Source: CAIXZV01 sp963697365 (lineage in GTDB: Bacteria > Chloroflexota > Limnocylindria > Limnocylindrales > CSP1-4). From it: a DNA stretch of 64,000 bases. The notes beneath the pieces were generated by a model, which did not search any database, was not told the origin of the DNA, and worked only from the letters and a program-made list of their open reading frames with translations. Positions 37,255-45,697 of the stretch are shown in pieces (within the stretch, counting starts at the first letter, position 1; each line of letters begins with the position of its first letter). The DNA is taken from assembly GCA_963697365.1 (NCBI GenBank), contig CAVONT010000001.1, positions 1 through 64,000 of the forward strand, written 5' to 3'. Position numbers and translations under genes: made by a program.

Positions 37255-38604
37255 TCAGGTCTCGCGGGCATCCTCCGCGGGCATGGTGATCGTGAACACC
37301 GCGCCCCAGCCAGGCACGGCCGGCGCGAGCTCCAGGTCGCCGCCCATCGCCCGGCACAGCTCGCGGGAGACGTACAGGCCGAGGCCGGAGCCCTCGCCGG
37401 AGGGCCGCTCCGCGCCGCGCTCGAAGCGTCCGAAGAGCCGTTCGCGGTCGTCCTCGGCGATGCCCGGTCCGTGGTCCGCGATGTCGATCCGCAGGGCCGA
37501 GGCCCCTTCGTCGATGGTCACCGCGACATCGACCGCCGTGCGCCCGCCGTACACCACGGCGTTGTCCAGCAAGGCCCACAGCACCTGGTCGAGCTGGTCC
37601 GGGTCGCCGAGGGCGAGCCAGCCCCGGGCCCCGTCCTCAAGCGTGAAGGGGACGTCGGCGATCCCCAGCGCCTCCCAGGTGCGGCGGACGCGGGGCGCGA
37701 GCGAGAAGACCTCCTGCCGGCTCCGTAGGGCGCCCGACTCGATGCGGGACACGGTCAGGAGCTGGCGGACCATGCGGCTCAGCCGGTCGGTCTGCTCCGT
37801 GATGATCGCGAGGCGGTGGTCGGGCCGCTCCGCCTCCAGCTGGCCGGCGTACCCGCGGATGCTCGCGAGCGGGGTCTGCAGGTTGTGCGACACGCCGCGC
37901 AGGAAGTCGTCCTTGGCGCGGTCGAGGTCGACCAGCCTCGTGTTCTGGTCCTCGACCCGGGCGTAGAGCTGGGCATTGCGGATGGCGCCACCGATCTCGA
38001 TGGCGAACAGGTCGAGCAGATCCTGGTCTGCCCGATCCCAGCGCCGCGTGGCGGAGAGCCGGCCGACCATCACGCCCGTGGCCTCGCCCCCCGCAACCAT
38101 GGTCGACCGGACCGGCACGGGCTCGCCCGGGACGACCTCCTCGACTGGGATCTCGGCGGGGTCCACGAGGAGGACCTCGCAATCGAGCATGTCGAAGGCG
38201 TCGCGGGCCGCCGCGGCCGCCTGTCCGGCGATCGTGTCCGGCCGGTCACCGAGGGTGATGTGGCCGAGGGCGTCAAGGAGCTGGCGAAGCTCGCGGTTGC
38301 GGCGCTGGAGGTCCGCGGCGAGGCGGTTGTGGCTGTCGGCGAGGCGGCTGAACTCGTCGTCCCCGGGCAGCTCCAGGCGTGTCGCGAGGTCACCCGCCGA
38401 CACCCGTTCCACGGAGGTCGCGATCTGGCGCAGCGGCGCCCCGAGATCGGCCGCCAGCGCAGCGGCGAGCATGATCGCGAAGACCACCGCCAGGGTGACG
38501 ACCAGCAGCAGGACGCGGGCCACGGTGCTGTCCGCGTTCCCGGCGCCCGCAACGAGCAGCATCACGACGGCCCCGAACACGGCGACTGGCACGACGGCGG
38601 CCAC
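37255..38604 (-). CDS. Membrane sensor histidine kinase (HAMP-GAF-HisKA-HATPase)
   Basis: 449 residues from GTG 38604; the homologous frame FRTRLTVWLVVAAVVPVAV continues upstream, so the real start is probably further up (perhaps GTG 38741 with an indel near 38665). Two membrane helices occur within the first 55 residues, then HAMP (APLRQIATSVERVSAGDLATR, about 55-105), a GAF-like domain (about 115-220), HisKA with SHNLQTPLASIRGYAGQL (phospho-His near 239), and an HATPase domain with ALLDNAVVYGG, DHGPGIAEDD and GSGLGLYVSREL. The periplasmic sensor loop is very short. It pairs with the response regulator upstream. Confidence 0.88.
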   Translation of the reverse strand: MAAVVPVAVFGAVVMLLVAGAGNADSTVARVLLLVVTLAVVFAIMLAAALAADLGAPLRQIATSVERVSAGDLATRLELPGDDEFSRLADSHNRLAADLQRRNRELRQLLDALGHITLGDRPDTIAGQAAAAARDAFDMLDCEVLLVDPAEIPVEEVVPGEPVPVRSTMVAGGEATGVMVGRLSATRRWDRADQDLLDLFAIEIGGAIRNAQLYARVEDQNTRLVDLDRAKDDFLRGVSHNLQTPLASIRGYAGQLEAERPDHRLAIITEQTDRLSRMVRQLLTVSRIESGALRSRQEVFSLAPRVRRTWEALGIADVPFTLEDGARGWLALGDPDQLDQVLWALLDNAVVYGGRTAVDVAVTIDEGASALRIDIADHGPGIAEDDRERLFGRFERGAERPSGEGSGLGLYVSRELCRAMGGDLELAPAVPGWGAVFTITMPAEDARET

Positions 38605-38751
38605 GACGAGCCAGACGGTCAGCCGCGTCCGGAACCCGAGTCCCCTCAGCCGGTAGACGGCTTGATCGGCGGGATTGGCGGGAGGTGCGGATCGGCGGGA
38701 TTGGCGGTCTCTCCGGCGGCCTGGTCGAGGGGATCGTCCACGCTGCGCCTG

Positions 38752-39487
38752 TCAGCCGTTCGACGCTGTGCTGGCACTGACGAGCCGGTAGCCGATCCCG
38801 CGCACGGTGAGCAGGTGGACCGGCTTGTTCGGGGTCGACCTCGACCTTCTGGCGCAGACGGCGCATGGTCACCCAGACGTAGGACGGGTCCGCGTCCTCG
38901 GTGTCCGCCCAGCCGCGGGCGAGCAGGGTCTCGGTGGTCACGGTCTGGCCGAGGTTGGCGGCCAGGGCGTAGAGGAGGCGGGACTCGGTGGGCGTGAGCG
39001 TCACGGTCCGGCCGGCGACCTCGGCCTCGCGCCGGTGCAGCTCCAGGGCGAGGTCCGGCCCGAGCTCCAGGCGCTGGCGCGGCACCCGGTCGCCGAGGCG
39101 GCGCAGCACCCGCTGGATCCTCGCCCGCAGCTCGCCGTAGTGGTAGGGCTTGGTGATGTAGTCCTCCGCGACCTCCTCGAGGATCTCGGCCTTGGAGTCG
39201 GCGGTGTCGATGGCGGAGAGGACGATGATCGGCAGGTCGGCGCGAGCCTTGACCTCGCGCGCGAGCGTCAGACCGTCCATGCGGGGCATGAGCATGTCGA
39301 TGATGAGCAGGTCCGGCCACGACTGGGCAAGGCGGCGGAGCGCCTCGTCGCCATCGCGGGCGGTCTGCACCTGGTAGCCGTCGGCGCGCAGCTGCTCGGC
39401 GAGGAGCACGAGCAGGTTGGGATCGTCATCGACGATGAGGATCCGCGGCGCCGAGACGCCGTAGGGACCGGGGCCGCCATGGAGCAT
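38752..39487 (-). CDS. OmpR/PhoB-family response regulator (frameshift near 38828)
   Basis: About 245 residues after removal of one C in a run of four near 38828. Receiver domain: ILIVDDDPN with acidic pocket at 20-22, LIIDMLMPRMDGL with phospho-acceptor Asp about 64, and YITKPYHYGEL with the conserved Lys. The C-terminal winged helix has TLTPTESRLLYALAANLGQ and SYVWVTMRRLRQKVE; after the repair it ends VRGIGYRLVSASTASNG. A -10-like GACAAT lies 6 bases before ATG 39487, which fixes the start. The kinase follows just downstream. Confidence 0.88.
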
Positions 39488-39493
39488 GGGCGG

Positions 39494-39499
39494 ATTGTC
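39494..39499 (-). promoter_or_regulatory. -10 hexamer for the two-component operon
   Basis: GACAAT on the minus strand lies 6 bases before ATG 39487; no Shine-Dalgarno sequence precedes the start. Confidence 0.45.
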
Positions 39500-39550
39500 G
39501 CCGTTCGTGCTTCCCGGTGCCAGCCGGTCCGGTGTTGTTGCGCCGGCGGC

Positions 39551-39810
39551 CACACGTGGGTGCGCCCAGCGGACACACTGGGTGCTCCCGGCGGAGTGTG
39601 CGCCCAGCGGACACACTGGGTGTTCCCGGCGCTGGATGTGCGCCAGGCGCAACGCTGGTGCGCTGGCGGGTCCTCGTAGCGCCCGGGCCGTGCGCCCAGC
39701 GCACCACATGTGTGGGCGCCGCCCAGTGCTTGCGCCCAGCGTAAGCGGACGGGGGCGCAGCGTAGGCGGACGGGGTGCGCCCAGCGGACGAGGGGCGGGG
39801 TGCGCCAGTG
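39551..39810. repeat. Intergenic array of degenerate TGCGCCCAGCG repeats
   Basis: The core TGCGCCCAGCG recurs at 39561, 39599, near 39690, near 39730 and near 39777, with a variant TGCGCCAGGCG at 39639. The first two units (38-base period) each contain CCCAGCGGACACACTGGG, a 5-bp hairpin. Spacing later becomes irregular, so this is not a CRISPR. It fills most of the gap between the response regulator and purK; no gene is supported here. Confidence 0.75.
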
Positions 39811-39846
39811 AACGTGGTGACGTCTGGCGCCCACGCCGCCGTCACC

Positions 39847-39852
39847 TACACT
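39847..39852 (+). promoter_or_regulatory. -10-like hexamer for purK
   Basis: TACACT lies 6 bases before ATG 39859; no ribosome-binding site is seen. Confidence 0.45.
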
Positions 39853-39858
39853 TCGGCG

Positions 39859-41576
39859 ATGTCCGACCTGCCCATCCGTCCGTACGAGCGCCGTCCGGCG
39901 GGCTTCCACCCGTGGGACCCCGCGACGGCCGAGATCGCCCAGGGTCTCGCGCGCCTGGTCGCGAGCGCATACCCGGGAGCCGTCGTCCACCATGTCGGCT
40001 CGTCGGCCGTGCCCGGGCTGCCCGGCAAGAACATCGTGGATCTCGCGATCGAAGCCTCGCCCGACGACATCCCGGCCCTCACCGACGCTCTGCTCTCGCT
40101 CGGGTTCGGCCGTCAGGGCGGCCTCGTGCCGTTCCCGCCGACGCGCCCGATGCTCGTGGGCGAGGTCCTCCACGACGGCACGTCGTACCTCATCCACATG
40201 CACGTGATGCCGCCCGCCCGCCGGGAGCTGCCCGAGCTCCTCGGCTTCCGCGACGCCCTCCGCTCGGATGCCGCCCTGCGCGATGCCTACACCGACGCCA
40301 AGCGCCGCATCGTCGATGCTGCCGCCGCGGGTCAGCCGCAGGAGGCGTACACGATGCAGAAGGCCAACTTCGTGCTCGACTCCCTCTATGGCCTCGGCAT
40401 CCGGCGTGGGCCGGCGGGCGTGGAGCCGCTGCCGCCCGGATCCACCATCGGCGTGCTGGGTGGCGGACAGCTCGGCCGGATGCTCGGCTTCGCGGCCCGG
40501 GCGATGGGCTACCGGCTGGTGGCCCTGGACCCGGACCCGGCCTGTCCAACGTCGGCGGTCGCGGACGAGATCGTGGTTGGCCGGTACGACGACGTCGATG
40601 CCGCCCGGCGCCTCGCGGCCATGTCCGACGTCGTCACCTACGAGCTGGAGCACATCGGGCTCGAGGCGGCCACCGCGGCCGCCGAGCTGGCGCCCGTCCG
40701 CCCGGGCCTGGCCGTGCTGCAGGCGACGCAGGACCGGCTCGCCGAGCGGCGGTTCATCCGCGACATCGGCCATTGGACCGCCCCGTGGCGCGAGGTCCGG
40801 GGCGTGGCCGACGCGCAGGCCGCCGCTGAGACGCTCGGCTACCCGTGCCGGCTCAAGCTGCCCCTGGGCGGGTACGACGGGCGCTCCCAGGTGCGGATCA
40901 CGTCGCGGGCCGACGTTGCCGGAGCCGTCGACGCGCTGGGTGGTGCCGCTGGGAAGCCGCTGCTGCTGGAGGCCGAGATCGCGTTCGAGCGCGAGCTGTC
41001 CGTCGTGACGGCGCGTGGCCGCGACGGCCGGACCGTCGGGTTCCCGCCCTCGTGGAACGTCCACGACGCCGGGATCCTGGCCGAGAGCGTCGCGCCTGCG
41101 CCGGTGGATCCGCTGATCGGGTTCTCGGCGATGGAGACGGGAGCGTCGATCGCCCGCGCGCTCGACGTGGCGGGCGTGATCACGGCCGAGCTGTTCGCGA
41201 TCCCCGGTGGCGGGATGATGGTCAACGAGCTGGCGCCGCGGGTGCACAACAGCGGCCACTGGACGATCGAGGGTGCCGCGACCTCGCAGTTCGAGCAGCA
41301 CCTCCGGGCGATCCTGGGCCTGCCGCTGGGCTCCGTGGCCGCCGCACGGGACGACCGCCATGGTCAACCTGCTCGGGACCGGGCGTCGAGCGCGAGGCCC
41401 GCCTGGGCGGGCTGCCGGAAGCCATGGCCGATCCGGGTGCGCACGTGCACGTGTACGGCAAGCGCCGGGTGTTCGAGCGGCGCAAGATGGGCCACGTGAC
41501 GGTGGTCGGGCGGGACGCGGACGAGGCGCTGGAGCGGGCGCGCCGGGCGCGCGCGGCGCTGCACTGGGAGGACTGA
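39859..41576 (+). CDS. purK: GrpB-like nucleotidyltransferase domain fused to N5-CAIR synthetase PurK (two frameshifts near 41345-41390)
   Basis: About 572 residues. Residues 1-175 are a GrpB/UPF0157 domain: HHVGSSAVPGLPGKNIVDLA holds the GS...D-x-D-like nucleotidyltransferase motif, with SYLIHMHVM later. Residues about 195-572 are PurK (AIR + ATP + bicarbonate to N5-CAIR): TIGVLGGGQLGRMLGFAA, YELEHIGLEA, FERELSVVTARGRDG and NELAPRVHNSGHWTIEGA. The junction KANFVLDSLYGLGIRR...PPGSTIG reads through in one frame, so the fusion is real unless an indel hides a stop. Two extra bases near 41345 and 41392 displace the last 75 residues, which end ARAALHWED. purE follows 7 bases later. GrpB is best known fused to or near CoaE; its fusion to PurK is unfamiliar to me. 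Confidence 0.85.
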
Positions 41577-41583
41577 GGGAACC

Positions 41584-42087
41584 GTGGACGGGACGCGGCC
41601 GATGGTCGGCATCGTGGGCGGCAGCCGCTCGGACTTCCCCGTGCTCGAGAAGGCCGTTGCCGTCCTCGAGGAGCTGGGCGTCCCGTGCGAGCTGCGGGTC
41701 GTGTCGGCGCATCGCACGCCGGACCACCTGTTCCGGTACGCCGAGACGGCGAGGGAACGCGGGATCCGCGTGATCGTGGCGGGAGCGGGCGGTGCGGCCC
41801 ACCTGCCGGGGATGCTGGCCTCGAAGACGACGCTGCCGGTGATCGGCGTGCCGATCCCGACGCAGCACCTCGGCGGCCTCGACTCGCTGCTGTCGATCGT
41901 GCAGATGCCGCGCGGGATCCCGGTCGCGACGGTGGCCATCGGGAACGCGGACAACGCGGCGCTGCTGGCAGCGGCGATCCTGGCGCTGTCGGATGCCGGG
42001 CTCGCGGCGCGCCTGGAGGCTCGGCGGGCGGCGCAGACGGCGTCGGTGATGGACGACGCCTCGAACTCCGAGCCGCTGCCGGGCTGA
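41584..42087 (+). CDS. purE: N5-carboxyaminoimidazole ribonucleotide mutase
   Basis: 167 residues from GTG 41584, 7 bases after the purK stop with GAGGG before it. Class I PurE motifs are present: GIVGGSRSDFPVLEKA, RVVSAHRTPDHLFRYA, AGAGGAAHLPGMLASKT and VPIPTQHLGGLDSLLS. It converts N5-CAIR to CAIR and forms an octamer in known cases. Translationally coupled with purK, giving the two-step route from AIR to CAIR in de novo purine synthesis. Confidence 0.93.
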   Translation: MDGTRPMVGIVGGSRSDFPVLEKAVAVLEELGVPCELRVVSAHRTPDHLFRYAETARERGIRVIVAGAGGAAHLPGMLASKTTLPVIGVPIPTQHLGGLDSLLSIVQMPRGIPVATVAIGNADNAALLAAAILALSDAGLAARLEARRAAQTASVMDDASNSEPLPG

Positions 42088-42128
42088 CACCGCTGCCGGG
42101 CTGTCACCGCTGCGCTCCGTGCGCCGGT

Positions 42129-42239
42129 CCCCCAAACATGTGGCGAATCGAACCGCGGCACGAGGAACTCAAGGCCGATCTCGTCGATTCGAGGGTTGAT
42201 CCCTGCGTGGAACCTGCCCGGACGCCACATAGCTGGGGG
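42129..42239. repeat. Structured inverted-repeat element between purE and a membrane gene
   Basis: Outer arms 42129-42145 (CCCCCAAACATGTGGCG) and 42223-42239 (CGCCACATAGCTGGGGG) pair at 14 of 17 positions. Inside, CGAATCG (42144-42150) pairs with CGATTCG (42185-42191) and ACGAG (42160-42164) with CTCGT (42180-42184), and AGGG...CCCT (42192-42204) forms another small hairpin. Unusually AT-rich for the window. Could be a small structured RNA or a palindromic element. Confidence 0.55.
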
Positions 42240-42286
42240 ATTCGACGGTCAGGGGACGCCGTGGCGGCTGTCGGGCGGCCACCCGC

Positions 42287-42292
42287 TAGACT
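42287..42292 (+). promoter_or_regulatory. -10-like hexamer for the membrane-protein gene
   Basis: TAGACT lies 6 bases before ATG 42299; no ribosome-binding site. Confidence 0.45.
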
Positions 42293-42298
42293 CGGGGT

Positions 42299-42766
42299 AT
42301 GAACGACGAGCGCTGGGAGCCCGGGATGCCGGTGCTGGACCGGCAGGCGGTGCCCGAGCGGCCGACGTCCGTGCCGGCGGCCCCGTACAGCCCCTTCGGC
42401 GCAACCCCGGTTCCCGAGAGCCTCCGCGGCCAGGCGCCCCGCAGCGTGCCCGAGACCCGCCCGACGCCCCTCCAGAAGCACTACGTCCTGCTGTCGGCGC
42501 CAGCGCTGGTGCTCGGCGCGATCGCGATCACGGCGCTCGAGTTGGGGGCCGGCTTCGGCAGCCCGATCGTGAAGATCTGCGTGCTCCTGGCGGCGCCCCT
42601 GCTCCTGGTGACCACCGCCGACGCCACGCTCCGGATCTGGCGCTCGGCGTGGGCCTGGATGCCGGTCGATCGTGGGCGTGGCCTGTTCCGCCTCACGTGG
42701 GTGGTTGCAGCGCTCGTCTTCCTCGCGCTCATCGTGCTTGCCGTCATCCTCGTCCTGGGCGCGTGA
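42299..42766 (+). CDS. Small membrane protein with Pro-rich N-terminus
   Basis: 155 residues. Residues 1-60 are hydrophilic and Pro-rich (VPAAPYSPFGATPVPESL). Then three hydrophobic segments at about 63-85, 92-107 and 133-154. No family recognised. The stop overlaps or nearly abuts the start of the Nudix gene (GTG 42763, ATG 42769), so the two are probably one transcript starting at the leaderless promoter. Confidence 0.7.
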   Translation: MNDERWEPGMPVLDRQAVPERPTSVPAAPYSPFGATPVPESLRGQAPRSVPETRPTPLQKHYVLLSAPALVLGAIAITALELGAGFGSPIVKICVLLAAPLLLVTTADATLRIWRSAWAWMPVDRGRGLFRLTWVVAALVFLALIVLAVILVLGA

Positions 42767-42768
42767 CG

Positions 42769-43494
42769 ATGGCCGACCACCCGCACCACGACCACCCGCA
42801 CCCCGACCACGGCGGCCACGCCTACGCCGAGCGCCGCCTCGACGAGGCTGAGGTGCTGGCCGCCAGGGCCCTTGGACGTGGCGCGGACGGCCGGTCGACC
42901 GACATCGCATCGGGCAGCGGAGCCCCGCCCTGGATCGCCGCCACGCTCCGCTTCTGCTCGCGCTGCGGCACGGCGATGGTCGAGCGGGTCCCGCCCGGCG
43001 AGCAGCGGGCGCGGATGGAGTGTCCTGACTGCAACTTCATCGCCTATGTGAACCCGCGCCTCGTCGTGACCACGCTGCCCGTCAACGCGGACGGCGATGT
43101 CGTCCTGATCCGGCGTGGGATCGAGCCGGGCTACGGCTCCTGGGCCCAGCCCGGCGGCTTCCTCGAGATCGACGAGACCGTGACCGAGGGCGCTATCCGC
43201 GAGACGCTCGAGGAGACGGGCCTGCTCGTGGAGCCGGGCGCGCTCGTCGGTCTCTACACGCGCCTCGAGGCCGGCGTGGTGACGCTGGTGTTCGAGGCCC
43301 GCATCGTCGGTGGCGAGGCAACGCCGTGTCCGGAGGCCCTCGAGGTGCGGGCCTACCGCCCCCACGAGATCCCGTGGGCGGAGATTGCGTTCAAGACGAC
43401 GTGGTTCGCGCTCCGGGACTGGCTCGCCATGCACCACCCGGAGGTGCCCCTGCCCGAGGGCTTCGGGCAGCTGGAGGGGCGGATCCCGTACTGA
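42769..43494 (+). CDS. Zinc-ribbon Nudix hydrolase (NudC-like family)
   Basis: 241 residues. A His/Asp-rich N-terminus (HPHHDHPHPDHGGHAY) that could bind metal precedes a zinc ribbon with CSRCG and CPDC (about 64-85). The Nudix domain follows with the box GGFLEIDETVTEGAIRETLEETG (about 120-145), carrying the REXXEE signature as RETLEE. Similar proteins hydrolyse ADP-ribose, NADH or mRNA NAD caps; the exact substrate is not evident because the NudC SQPWPFPxS motif is absent. ATG 42769 is used; GTG 42763, overlapping the previous stop, is the alternative. Confidence 0.85.
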   Translation: MADHPHHDHPHPDHGGHAYAERRLDEAEVLAARALGRGADGRSTDIASGSGAPPWIAATLRFCSRCGTAMVERVPPGEQRARMECPDCNFIAYVNPRLVVTTLPVNADGDVVLIRRGIEPGYGSWAQPGGFLEIDETVTEGAIRETLEETGLLVEPGALVGLYTRLEAGVVTLVFEARIVGGEATPCPEALEVRAYRPHEIPWAEIAFKTTWFALRDWLAMHHPEVPLPEGFGQLEGRIPY

Positions 43495-43506
43495 GGCCCG
43501 GGGCTC

Positions 43507-43539
43507 CCGGCCGTCTGCCGGCCGTCTGCCGGCCGTCTG
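43507..43539. repeat. Three tandem copies of an 11-bp unit
   Basis: The unit CCGGCCGTCTG occurs three times in a row just after the Nudix stop. The rest of the gap to 43750 holds variant TGCGCACCGG/GTGCGCGCCGG words but no gene. Confidence 0.9.
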
Positions 43540-43750
43540 CGGGACTGGTACGAGCCGGATGCGGGCCTGGTACGGACCTGGTGCGCACCGGACGCTCGCA
43601 CCGTGCGGTCAGCGCGCTCGATGCACGGCTGGTGCGCAGGTTGTGCCTTCGGGATCCTGTCGGAGCGCATGGGAGGCGCACCGGGCGCACATCCAGCGAC
43701 GCCACCGCCCCGTGTGCGCGCCGGGTGCGCAAGGCCCCGCGGGGCGGCGA

Positions 43751-45585
43751 TCAGCGCCCGGCTCCGGCTCCCGGACCGTCGTCCCGTGCAGCCGGACCGC
43801 GCTCCTCCGAGCCACTGCCCGGGCTCGACCCGGCCGCCGCTCCGTAGGTCCGACGCCGGACGCCCAGCACGACCGCCGTCTGCTCGGGACCGGACACACC
43901 CATCCTGGCCAGCGAGGCACGCGTCAACTCGAGGGCCGCCTCGAGATCGGGATCGGCGATCCGTCGGACGCCGAGCTTCTCGAGGGCGGTGATCTCCGTG
44001 CGGCCCCGTGCCCGGGCAATGATGGTCAGGCGTGGGCTCAGGGCCCGGATCCGCTCAACGGCGAGCCGGGCGGTCATCGGGTCCGCGATCGCCACGACGA
44101 CCAGGCGTGCCCGCTCCAGGCCGACGCGGTGCAGGATCGCCGGGTTCGCCGCGTCCCCGAAGAGCGTCGAAGCGCCGACCGCGGCGAGCGCATCGAGGGC
44201 TCGCTGGTCGCGGTCCACGACGATGCAGCGGAACCCGCGCGCCCGCATCGCACGCACCACGACGCTGCCCACGCGGCCGCCACCCAGCACGACCACCGAC
44301 GCTCCGCTCGTCGCCCTCCTCCTCGTCGCAGCATCCGCTCGCTGCGGGACGAGGGCGTGTCCCCCGGAACCGGCGGTTCCACGGCGAGCGCACGGTGCTC
44401 CAGCCGCGTGACCAGCGCAGCGCCGGCCCGCACCACGGCGGGCGTGAACACGATGCTCAGGACCGCGGTGCCGAGGACCAGGTTGTAGGCGCGGCCGTCG
44501 ATCAGGTCGAGGGCGCGCGCCTGGGCGGCCAGCAGGAAGCTGAACTCGCCCGCCTGGGCGATCACCACCCCCAGCATGATGGCGCTTCGCAACGGCATGC
44601 CGAGCAGTCGGCCGAAGACACCGCCCGCCGTCGCCTTCACGGCCATCGTCACCAGGAGCAGCAGGACCACCGCGGGGGCGTCGGCCGCGAGGGCCGCAGG
44701 ATCGAGCAGCATCCCAACGGAGACGAAGAACAGGACGGCGAAAAGATCGCGGAACGGGGTGACCTCGCCGGCCGCCTGGTGGGACAGGTCCGACTCCGAG
44801 ACGAGAATCCCCGCGACGAAGGCGCCCAGGGCCAGTGACAGGCCGAAGACCGCACTGGACACGAAGGCGGCCAGGAGCGCCGTGGCGAACACGGACAGCA
44901 GGAACAGCTCCGGCGAGCCCAGCCTGCTGACCCAGCCGAAGAGGCGCGGCAGGAGGCGCGTGCCCACGACGTAGGCGAGGGCGAGGAAGACGATCGTCTT
45001 GAGCAGGGCCAGCAGCAGGGGACCCACGGCATCCCCGCCGGCCAGCGGCTCGAGGAGGGCGATGAGGATGATCGTGACGAGGTCCTGGACGATCATCCAG
45101 CCGATGGCGGTGCGCCCGTGGAGGGCGTCGAGCTCGCCGCGTTCGACGAGGATCTTGAGCACCACCAGCGTGGAGCTGATCGCCACGGCCGCGCCCACCA
45201 CGACCGCCGCCAGGGGATCGAGGCCGAGCAGGATCGTGGTCGCCCCGGCGACGAGCGTGGTGACGATGATCTGGCCGATGGCGCCGGGCACCACGACGCG
45301 GCGCACCCGCGCCAGCTCCCGCAGCGAGAACTCCACGCCGAGCGCGAACAGGAGGAGGACCACGCCCAGCTCGGCCAGGACCTTGATCTGCTCCTGGTCG
45401 CCGACGAAGCCCGGTGTGAATGGCCCGATGACGACGCCGGCGACGAGGTAGCCGACGATCGGCGGCTGGCGCAGCCGGACCGCCACCGCCCCGCCGACCA
45501 ACGCGAGCGCGACAGCGACCCCGAGGTTCAGGATGAACCGGAGCTCGGGGTGCAGGGCGAGGGCCAGGTCGGGGACGCCGTCCAT
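43751..45585 (-). CDS. Monovalent cation:proton antiporter (KefB/CPA2 type) with RCK domain (frameshift near 44320)
   Basis: About 611 residues with one indel. The CPA2 exchanger region (about 1-390) has around 12 membrane segments, with GYLVAGVVIGPFTPGFVG, LAELGVVLLLFALGVEFSL, GWMIVQDLVTIILI and VIAQAGEFSFLLAA. After a break in a GAGGAGGAG-rich stretch near 44320, an RCK/TrkA-N domain follows: VVVLGGGRVGSVVVRAM, IVVDRDQRALDAL and FGDAANPAILHRVGL. Such proteins exchange K+ or Na+ for H+ under nucleotide or glutathione control. A -10-like GATAAT lies 6 bases before ATG 45585. It is divergent from an RCK-gated channel gene. Confidence 0.88.
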
Positions 45586-45591
45586 GCCCCG

Positions 45592-45597
45592 ATTATC
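45592..45597 (-). promoter_or_regulatory. -10 hexamer for the antiporter gene
   Basis: GATAAT on the minus strand lies 6 bases before ATG 45585. Confidence 0.5.
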
Positions 45598-45684
45598 CCG
45601 TACGCGGCGTGAACGCCTCGACGTCCGTCCCTGGTCAGAAGCGTCCGGGCGCACGGGCCGTGCCACAGGAGCGCCTGCGGCGAG

Positions 45685-45690
45685 TAGGAT
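45685..45690 (+). promoter_or_regulatory. -10-like hexamer for the RCK channel gene
   Basis: TAGGAT lies 7 bases before ATG 45698, within the 112-base divergent region shared with the antiporter. Confidence 0.45.
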
Positions 45691-45697
45691 CGGCCTG

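Noticed and set aside
39551..39810. Possible CRISPR array
   Set aside because: Repeats are short and degenerate, spacing is irregular, and no cas gene lies in the window.
39268..42135. Open reading frame of 955 codons on the minus strand opposite purK-purE
   Set aside because: Arg/His/Gly-rich composition typical of antisense frames in GC-rich coding DNA; purK and purE on the plus strand have clear family motifs.
42140..42165. tRNA-like T-arm GGTTCGATTC (minus strand)
   Set aside because: No matching acceptor stem, D-arm or anticodon arm can be drawn around it; no other tRNA or rRNA was seen.
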